Positions 54,300-64,000 of a DNA stretch of 64,000 nucleotides are shown here, in pieces (within the stretch, counting starts at the first letter, position 1; each line of letters begins with the position of its first letter). A program made the translations under genes and the position numbers. The notes beneath the pieces were generated by a model, which was not told where the DNA came from, searched no databases, and was given only the letters and a program-made list of their open reading frames with translations. Source of the DNA: Mycoplasma wenyonii str. Massachusetts (GTDB lineage: Bacteria; Bacillota_I; Bacilli_A; Mycoplasmatales; Mycoplasmoidaceae); contig NC_018149.1 in NCBI RefSeq assembly GCF_000277795.1, positions 186,001 to 250,000 of the forward strand, given 5' to 3'.

Positions 54300-54815
54300 A
54301 TGACAGAACAAGAGAGTCATACAACTAACTTATCTGACAAGCACATAGAAGATATAGTTATCAAGTTATTGATAGTAGATCCAAAGCCAGTACCTTCTGA
54401 TGTTTTAAAGTCCAAGTTCTTCAGATATGTTAGATTTCACCATCCCAAAGAATTTATTTCTGAAGAGCTATTTTTTAAAGCTCTTAATTCCCTAAAGCAA
54501 AGATATCTCATAGGAGAGAATCAATTTGGAAAGTGATATATAGACTATCTAGATTACAAACCTAGTGGTAGATTCGGATATGGTTATCTAGATATAAATG
54601 AACAAGGTAATGGTTTCATTACTGTAAAAAAGGGTGATGAAAAATACAAGAAGTCTTCTCACTTTGTTCACAAAAAGAACTTAAATGGAGCAAAGTCTGG
54701 TAACTATGTCAAGTTTGAAGAGTTAGAGCCTCAATTTAAGAAAAAGAGAGTTTCTAAATTCTCTTTAATTGATGCAAATATAGTTGAGATATTAGAGGCT
54801 CCAAGTACTAAATAA
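54300..54815 (+). CDS. RNase R N-terminal-like protein without catalytic domain
   Basis: The 171-aa ORF (ATG 54300) has a winged-helix-like N-terminal part (about 15-80), then an OB/cold-shock-like segment: GRFGYGYLDINEQGNGFITV, HFVHKKNLNGAKSGNYVKFE. This is the order in the N-terminus of RNase R/VacB, but no catalytic RNB domain follows; the next gene is an unrelated coiled-coil protein. It may be a stand-alone RNA-binding protein derived from rnr, or a truncated gene. One TGA=Trp at 54535 is needed. The stop is next to the GTG of 54817. Confidence 0.55.
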
Positions 54816-54816
54816 A

Positions 54817-56718
54817 GTGTCTCACACAGAAGTAAGAGAAAGTAAAAGCACACCTTTTTTTAATCCACCTACTCACGAACCTACCCCAGCAGAGCTTTAC
54901 AAAGCTAAGTTAACTAGTGAGTTAGGACTTACCTCAGAAGCCCCTAGACAAAGCAAAAGAATATTTGCTCTCTATAAGCTATTCTCTTACTACCTTCTTA
55001 GATCTGAAGCTAAATCCTTTATTGCTCTAAAGATTGTAGAGATAGCTGAAAAGCTAAAGAATAGATATGGAAGTAATATTTCTCATATCTATGAGCTCTT
55101 AAAACAAGCAAAAATTAATTCTTCTATAGATCTAAAGAGACACATTAGCTTCATTAATCAAAAAGATGTAGTTGAGCTAAAAGAAGGAGAAGAACAAATT
55201 AACTTCTTAAAGCAACTTCTTTACTACTATGACAAGAGAAAAGAGGGCTTGCTAGAACTACCAGTCTCTACTTTAAAGCTGAATATTGCAGCTTTAAAAA
55301 AGATAGAAGAAGATGCCTTTGAGTGTTACCTAAGACTCTTAGATGTCAATTTTGAACTCAGAAATACTGTTATTGGAGCTGAGAATAAAAAACTAATCTA
55401 CTTTCTAACTCAAAAATATGTAGATCTTCACACCATTATTGAGCAATCCAGAGAAGAATTCTTAACTGAGTTAGAAAAACTAAGAGAAGATTTGGTGGAA
55501 GAATACTATGACATTATGAGACATTTTTCTCTTCCTTCCAATAAGTTGCTTAACTTCAGACTATTCATTCAAAAGAAATTGGAATCTAGAATGTATGAAG
55601 CTCAATTCCTTAAATTACAAGCCTCTAACACAATTAACTATCAATTAAGTGCCTTAGAGAATAACTGTAGTGAGCTAAAGAGACAATATCTCTTAAGTCT
55701 TAGAGAGTGTTCTGCGATAGTTAATTTCTACAAAACTAGAGTAGTTAAATATCAAACTTTCTTTAGTTTTGAGTTAGAGAAATTAATTACCTACTTAAAA
55801 GAAAACTATCTTAACTTAATCAATATAGTGTTCACTAAACTCTCTGAAGCTAAAGGATATCTCAAGACTAAGCAAACTCCCTTAGAGCCGTCTGAATTAG
55901 AGATAATCTTTGCTCTAGAAAAAGAGAGATTAGAGTGACAATTACAAGAGTTAAAAGTGAAATACTCCAAGGTATTAGTTCCACTTATAAGCTCTTTTGA
56001 CTCAGAGATAGAGAGTATGGAAGGACAACATTGTTTCAATTTGAATCACTCTGAGAGAAGATATACAGCTCTTAAGAACTTAAAGAATAAGTCTGTTGAG
56101 GTTTTAGTTAAAAAGTTTGAACAAGAAAAGAAAAGACTAGAAGAGATAGTGGCTGAAAAGGAGCAAATATTAGTGAACTTAGAAGAGAAGGTAACTACTG
56201 ATGTGAATGCAATAGTTGAGGAGCTAAGAGATGAATGCAACACTATCTGTTGTGATTTATTGAGAGAGAATCAATACTTTTGAGCTAAATACAATGCTGA
56301 ATTCAACTCAGCCTCTAGAGAGTACTTTGTAAAGCTCTATTATGAATATTCACCTTATATCAATAGTTGGAGGGAGGGGGAAGAAGGTTGAATGCAAGAA
56401 TATTTGAAGCTCAAACTGAATCTTGAGTATCTAAGGAGAATAGGTTCTTCTCTCAAAGAGTTCTCTCCAGAAGGCAAGTTCTATGAAAAGTGTGCTAACT
56501 TACTTGATAGTTATTCAAATATCTTTAGAAATGTGAATCTACAGAGAGACAAAGTGGAATATGAATCTTTAATTCAACTAAACACTATACCTAAGATTGA
56601 CTATCCAAAGGTAGAGGAAAGAATGAATAGAAGTTTGAAGGAATTAAAGGAATTTCACTCTGAATATTTAAAATTAATAAACGGAATAATAAAAGATAAT
56701 ACTTTAGAAAGAGCTTAG
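54817..56718 (+). CDS. Long coiled-coil hypothetical protein
   Basis: The 633-aa ORF (GTG 54817) has a Pro-rich N-terminus (FFNPPTHEPTPAE), then nearly continuous helix with long Lys/Glu/Leu heptads, strongest at about 420-480 (EQEKKRLEEIVAEKEQILVN). TGA=Trp at about 55936, 56281 and 56389. No signal or membrane segment. It follows the RNase R-like gene by one base and precedes 56720 by one base, so the three are co-translated. Composition suggests a structural protein, like the genes at 15403 and 16989. Confidence 0.65.
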
Positions 56719-56719
56719 A

Positions 56720-57318
56720 GTGAGCGAGAGCCTTCTTACACTTCAACTAAGATCAAAAATAGTTTCAAAAAAACCAGTTAAATGGGGGAAGATCCTCAGA
56801 ATAGAAAGACTTTACTTTAATGAAGCAGTAATTAAAGAGTTTGCGGAAAATTTAAAGAGAAATAGACCAAATATCACAGAAGAAGAAATAGAACAAGAAA
56901 AGAGACAAATGATTATGAGAGACAATCTCTTTAATGCTGCTATGGATGAGATTTCTTCAGCTTACACAGTGGACTTTGATGACTCTGAAATAGCTGAAAG
57001 AGAAGAGAGTTTAAAGCAAACTAATGTAAACTTTAATGAGGAACAGTTAAAGAGTCACGCAAAAATTACTATCTTTAAGCAGTTGATCTTCCAAGATCTA
57101 GCTAGAGACTGAGAATTGGTAGTTACTGATGAGTTGGCTAAAGAAGTGCTTGAAAACCACTATAGACAAACAGGTAAGTCTATAAGAGAATACCTTACTG
57201 ATCCAGAGAAGATGTCTTCTGTAAAGGAAAATCTACTAGAACAAATGATTACTGAAAGAATTATGAATGCTTTTGGAAGCCACTTTGAGGTAAGAGAAGT
57301 TCCAGCTAATAAGTCCTA

Positions 57319-57319
<1 letters not shown>
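56720..57319 (+). CDS. Hypothetical protein, trigger-factor C-terminal-like
   Basis: The 199-aa ORF (GTG 56720) has one TGA=Trp at 57110. Features such as a helical core and the run LVVTDELAKEVLENHYRQTG, SIREYL and ENLLEQMITERIMNAF recall the C-terminal chaperone domain of trigger factor. The ribosome-binding and PPIase parts are absent. Similarity is weak. The stop TAA overlaps the eno ATG (TAATG), so it is coupled to enolase. Confidence 0.45.
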
Positions 57320-58842
<1,523 letters not shown>

Positions 58843-58880
58843 AAACTGAAATTCAATCAATTCTTTGTCTAACTAGTTAG

Positions 58881-59861
58881 GTGAGAAAGGTAGCTGTTTT
58901 AACTTCTGGAGGAGATTCTCCAGGAATGAACAGTGCCCTTTATTCCTTTAGTGAATTAGCTCTTTCTAAGGGCTATGAAGTTGTATATATAGAGAATGGT
59001 TATCAAGGCTTAATTGAAAAGAGATATATCCCATACAAACTTAATTGCTTGAGAGGAAGAACTTACAATGCAGGAACTGTAATAGGTTCTAGTAGATCTT
59101 CTCAGTTCAGAGCTTCTCCTGAGTTAAGAGCAGAAGGAGTAAAGGCTCTTAAAGATCAAGGAGTTGAAGCTTTAGTGGTATTGGGAGGAAATGGCTCCTA
59201 TGAAGGATCTAAGTTAATCTCTCAATTAGGACTTCCAGTTATTCTTCTTCCTGCAACTATTGATAATGATGTCAGTTCAACTAAATACACCATTGGTTTC
59301 TTTTCAGCCCTAGAAGAAATAGGACAAGCAATTAAGAAAATTTGATACACTGCGAACTCACATTCACAATTAACCATTGTTGAGGTTATGGGGAGAGATT
59401 GCTCTGATTTAGGAGTATTTGCCTCTTATTCCTCTCCTTTAGTGGAGTTAGTTATTACTCAACAAAATGTACCTAGTTATGAAGAGCTAAGAGAGAAGGT
59501 TAGAAAGATTAGAGAATTTAGAGGCAATAAGGGATTAGTGATTGTTGTAGTTGAAAAGGTTTTGGGAGTTTCTCAACTACCTTCTATGTCTGAGTTAACA
59601 AAGAAGTTAGAGGAAGATCTTGGATTTACAGTTAGAGGTTGTTCTTTGGGACACACTCAAAGAGGAGCTACTCCAACCACTTGAGAGATGTTTGTTGCTT
59701 CTTCTTTTGGAAGAGAAGCTTTTAACTCTTTTGAGGCCAGAGAGTTTGATGTAGCTATAGGTTTTGATGGAGATAATTTCTATAGAACTAAACTATCAGA
59801 AGTTGTTGATAAAAGTAAAGGAGATAGAATCTCTTTAATTGAATCCAAGGATAGATTCTAG
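58881..59861 (+). CDS. pfkA: 6-phosphofructokinase
   Basis: The 326-aa enzyme phosphorylates fructose 6-phosphate with ATP. It starts at GTG 58881 with VAVLTSGGDSPGMNSAL (ATP loop), followed by GNGSYEGS, the PATIDNDVSSTKYTIGFFSAL segment (catalytic Asp), EVMGRDCSDLG and LGHTQRGATPT. TGA=Trp at 59343 and 59683. Usual GG(D/N)(D/G)S motif is GGNGS as in ATP-dependent enzymes. The stop is one base before the pyk ATG. Confidence 0.95.
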
Positions 59862-59862
59862 T

Positions 59863-61440
59863 ATGCCTATCTTTAAGTTAGGTTGTACAAAGATAGTTGC
59901 AACTATTGGACCTGCAATTACTCTTAAGTTACAAACTAACTCAGAGAGAAATAAGTCTAATCCAGAATATCTAGAAGTACTTAATCTATTTACTGAGTTA
60001 TTTTTTAAGGGCTTAACTTGTATCAGATTTAATTTCTCTCACTCTAACAATGAAGAGAGATTATTTAGATTACAACTTTGAAGAGAAGCTAAAACTGAGT
60101 TCTATAGAGTATTCAACAGAATAGATGAAGATGGAAATTCACCTTATAAAACTAGATTCTTATTCCCTATTGCTGAGTTAGCTGACACTAAAGGTCCCGA
60201 GATTAGAGTATGAGAGATGTTGGACAAAGATAAAGGTCAACTATATAAGAGAGGAGATGTTGTAAGAGTCTATTGTAAAGATAAGAAAACAGGAGATCAA
60301 ACCTGTTTTTCAGTTACAGACTCTACTTCTAAGTACAATATGGCTCTTGACTGCTCTGTTGGAGAAAAGATCTTAGTTGATGATGGAAAGCTTTCTTTCT
60401 TGATTCAATCAGTAGATGTAGACTCTGGAATTGTAGAGGCTATTGCAGAGAATGATCACTATCTAAAAGCCAATAAGAGAGTTAATCTACCAAATGCTGA
60501 TTACTCTCTTCCTTTCGTTAGTGACAAAGATAAAGAAGATATTCTATTCTCTCTAGAACAAGGCTTTCAATTTATAGCTCTTTCTTTTGTTAATAAGTTA
60601 GAAGACATTTTAGAAGTTAAGAAGTTAGTTCAAGATAATGGAGAAGGAAAGGATAAACCATTAATTATCTCTAAGATAGAAACTACTCAATGCCTAAAGA
60701 ATATAGATTCAGTTATCTCTGAGTCTGATGGAATTATGATTGCCAGAGGAGATCTTGCTCTAGAAAGTCCTTACTACAATGTTCCCTTTTGAACTAAAGA
60801 GATATTGAGAAAAACAGCTAAGGAAAAGAAGCCAGCAATTGTTGCTACTCAAATGCTTGACTCTCTAGAAAGAACTGTAGTTCCTACTAGAGCAGAAGTA
60901 TCAGATGTTTATAGAGCTGCAGAATTAACTTCTGACTGCACTATGTTGTCTGGAGAAACTGCTCAAGGACTATTCCCCCTAATTGCTCTTTCAACTATGT
61001 CTGAGATTATTAAGGCTGCAGAAAAGAAAGTTAATTATGAGAAACTCTTTAAATACTTCACTAAAGACAATAAATCTGACAGACTTTATAGTTTAGGTAA
61101 TCAATTATTTCTAGAAAGTGATAAATTTAATTCAGTTGTTTCCTGTTTCTTGTTTGCAGATGAACTACTAGAAGAAGAGTTGAATCAACTATCTTCTTTG
61201 AAATTACCTTTCCCATTTGTAGTCTTTTATAGAAAGACTAATTACCTAGAAGCTGAACAAGATTTTGAGTTAAAGTGCAGTGCTCTAAATAGAGGTATAT
61301 ATAAGATTGCTTTAGTGGGTTCTACAGATGAATCTCTTGAAGATTGTGCTAGAGCCTTCTTAAATCTTTGCGGTTACTCAGGATCAAATAATTTGTTTGG
61401 AGTATACAAGTCAAAAGATCTTAAATTAGTAACTCTCTAG
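59863..61440 (+). CDS. pyk: Pyruvate kinase
   Basis: The 525-aa enzyme makes pyruvate and ATP from phosphoenolpyruvate. ATG 59863 gives the usual start (CTKIVATIGPA after six residues); a TTG 59839 in frame is less likely. Core: RFNFSHSNNEERL, LADTKGPEIR, SKIETTQCLKNID with the catalytic Lys, MIARGDLALE, and ATQMLDSL...PTRAEVSDV. TGA=Trp at 60079, 60210 and 60790. The C-terminal domain is present. TAG 61438 abuts the rpoB TTG. Confidence 0.96.
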
Positions 61441-64000
61441 TTGAATTACAAATTCAAGGATGTTAACTCACTTGTCACACGGATAGACTTTTCTAAATTC
61501 TCCTCGGGGGATTTCACTCCTCCGAATCTAAGGGGAATTCAAATAGGAGCCTATAACAAATTCTTAAAGACAGGACTAGAAGAATTAGTTTCTAAGTACT
61601 TCCCAATTGTTTCTTCTTCTGGAAATATAAAGATACTTCTAGAGGGAATTGTTGCTAAAGAGATTAATCAATCCGAAGAAGAAGCTATAAATAGATCTTC
61701 TAGCTATCAAGTTGCTCTCTATTTAAAGCTAAGACTAATTTCTAACTTTCATCAAGAGGGATCAGAAGGAAAGGTCTCTCAACTCTTCTTTGGACATATG
61801 CCTATATTCTCTTCTGCTTGCAACTTCATTATTAACGGAACTGAAAAGTTCGTAATTAGCCAAATAGTTAGATCCCCAGGACTATATGTTCTTAATAAAG
61901 CTCAAATAAGACTTTCTAACTCTAGAAAGAGAACTCTAGAAGGAATAGTTTGTGAGTTACTTCCAGTTAAAGGAGCTTTAATACTCTTTCACTTACCTAA
62001 CGATAAGTCTGGAAAGCCTTCCATTAAGTTACTAGCTAGAAATACTTCTGGTAATAATGCAATCTCTCTACCAGTTACTGTATTCCTTAAAGCCTTTGGT
62101 TTCACTCAAGAGATGATTCAAACACTCTTTGCAGATCAAACTGAAGTTCTATCTTCTCTAGAACAAGAAGTCTTTAATGCAGATGAGTTAAAGGCAGATC
62201 CTATTTTCTCCTCAATTATTAATGAACTTTCTTTGGCTAAAAATACCCAAAAGCTAAGAGAAACATCTAAAGGTTGGATCAAACAAACTCTTTATGCTCT
62301 CTGTGTTGAATACTATGAGTCAGAAAGATCAACTAATAAAGCAAAGAAGAAAGAGTTACTAGAAAAGATATATATAGAGCTAGCAGCTAGAAGTATTACT
62401 GCCTCTCTATCTATTAGTCCAGAGGTTGCTAGAAGAGAGATTACCTCTTTCCAAGAGTTACTGTGATCCTATCTCTTTGATAAGTACTACTATGGAATAC
62501 TACCTGCAGGGAGATACAAACTGAATCACAAACTTTCAGTATGAGAAAGAATGAAGAATAGATATCTTGCTGAAGATATTTATGGAAATGATGGAAAGGT
62601 TTGGTTCAAAAAAGATACCTTTATGGACTTTGAAAACTTAACTGCCTTTAGAGAGGCTGCTATTGCAAATAAGTTAAAGATTAGAGAAAGTATTAAGCCA
62701 GTTAAGGTATTTGAAGACTTTAAGGGAAGATATAAAGAGTTTGATGAAATTCAATATGAAAAAGTTTCAATCTATGTTTCAGGAATTGATTCTGCTGTAG
62801 TTCAAGTAATAGGAACACCTTATCTTCCAGACTCAACTCCCTTTAATCAATCAGATGTACTTGCAATACTTTCTTACATCATTCAACTGAAACACAAGGT
62901 TGGAGAATACGATGACATAGAAAACCTAGGAAATAAGAGACTAAAGCTAGTAGATGAGTTACTAGAAAACAGAATTGTATTGGCTCTAGCGAGAATACAA
63001 AAGTTCTCAATAGACAAGATGAACAGCTTGGAAGCAAAGATGAACTATCTCTCTTTAAAGGATGGAGAGCTAGAAGACTACTTCTCTTTAAGCACAATTA
63101 TCAATACAAAACCCTTCCAAATAGTTATTAAAGAGTTCTTTAACTCTCACCAATTAGTTCAATTCCTAGACCAACAAAATACTCTTTCTGAAATAACCAA
63201 TAAGAGAAAGATCTCTGCTATGGGTCCAGGGGGAATTAAGAGAGAAGACCCAAACCTAAATATTAGAGACGTTCACTATTCCTACTACGGAAGAGTGTGT
63301 CCTATTGAAACTCCAGAAGGTATGAATATTGGATTGATCATGGCCCTAGCCGCTTTAGCTAGAGTGGATGAATATGGATTCCTTAATACTCCTTACTACA
63401 AGGTAAAGGATGGAAAGATAACTAAAGAGTTAATCTGACTGAACTCTATCCAAGAGAGAAACTTCTATATTGCAGAAGCTACAACTCCTAGAACTAAAGA
63501 TGCAGAGTTAATTGGGCCAGTAACTGTAAGAAGAAATGAAGAAGTGGAGTCTGTCTCTCCTGAAGATGTTCACTTCATTGATGTAGATTGCTCTCAAATA
63601 ACTTCTATCTCTGCCTCTCTAATTCCTTTCTTGGAACACGATGATGCCAACAGAGTATTAATGGGAGCAAATATGCAAAGACAAGCTGTACCTCTGTTAT
63701 CTCCTAGATCTCCTATTGTTGCTACAGGTGCTGAAAGCAGAATAGCGAGAGACTCAGGTATTGTTATATTCGCAGAAGAAGATGGAGAGATTACTTACTT
63801 AGACAGCTCTAAGTTAGTTGTTAAGTACACAGGTACTGAGGTTACAGAAAAGACTTATCAACTTCAAAAGTTTGGAAGAACTAATCAAAATACCTGTAGA
63901 AACCAACTAATAGTCCCTAGAGATAGTAGAAAGGTAAAGAAAGGAGAGATCTTAGTTGATGGACATGCAATTCAAAATGGAGAGTTAGCTCTTGGACAAA
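61441..64000 (+). CDS. rpoB: RNA polymerase beta subunit, 3' end outside window
   Basis: The frame starts at TTG 61441, immediately after the pyk TAG, and stays open to the window end (853 codons) with TGA=Trp near 62464, 62540 and 63436. It shows the RpoB N-terminus (LRGIQIGAYNKFL), KFVISQIVRSPG, the rifampicin-region pattern (LDQQNTLSEITNKRKISAMG), RVCPIETPEGMNIGLI and FLEHDDANR...MGANMQRQAVPLL. The core is clear. The gene directly follows pyk rather than rplL, an unusual neighbourhood. Confidence 0.96.

Overview
The window looks like the chromosome of a hemotropic mycoplasma (Mollicutes). It is AT-rich and gene-dense. TGA must be read as tryptophan (genetic code 4) to keep recognisable proteins whole, for example HsdM, PotA, RuvB, DnaG, PurB, enolase and RpoB. 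Starts are often TTG or GTG. Core metabolism is reduced to glycolysis, nucleotide salvage and transport, and the accessory part is dominated by small paralogous exported or hypothetical proteins. The placement among hemoplasmas is inferred from gene content, not from a phylogeny. All coordinates below are read with code 4.

Layout. (1) 1-8 kb is an accessory region: hypothetical proteins, hsdM, a phase-variable hsdS and a two-ORF NgoFVII-like nuclease. (2) 8-21.4 kb is core: a PTS IIB-like protein, lepA, tpiA, gpmI, deoD, a group of coiled-coil or proline-rich proteins, and potABC. Inside it lies a membrane protein with a C8 tract and a (TCT)10 repeat. (3) 21.4-27.2 kb is a second accessory cassette: second hsdS, second split nuclease, a duplicated block that ends in a truncated tpiA 5' end, and two paralogous minus-strand genes, one frameshifted. 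(4) 27.2-34.8 kb is minus-strand core: ruvB, ruvA, dnaG, glyS, an ECF S-like membrane protein, thioredoxin and ppa, with one tRNA-Arg on the plus strand. (5) 34.8-43 kb holds exported and membrane proteins, including a DUF31-type serine protease. (6) 43-48.2 kb is a set of small hypothetical genes and pseudogenes. (7) 48.2-50.3 kb carries four paralogs of the F-type ATP synthase c subunit. (8) 50.3-64 kb is core: purB with an extra C-terminal domain, a CIRCE operator and dnaK, an RNase R N-terminal-like protein, coiled-coil proteins, eno, pfkA, pyk and the start of rpoB.

The most striking feature is a network of eleven poly-G/poly-C tracts of 8-10 bases, all in accessory genes and none in core genes. 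In at least six genes one base of tract length decides whether the reading frame is whole. As assembled, both hsdS genes are out of frame (8 G, 9 needed). One c-subunit paralog is in frame (8) and two are out of frame (9, 8 needed). A third paralog has a 9-base tract in a short upstream leader ORF, and at 8 that leader would stop exactly at the paralog's ATG. This suggests slipped-strand switching of restriction-modification specificity, of exported proteins and, unexpectedly, of a proton-ring subunit.
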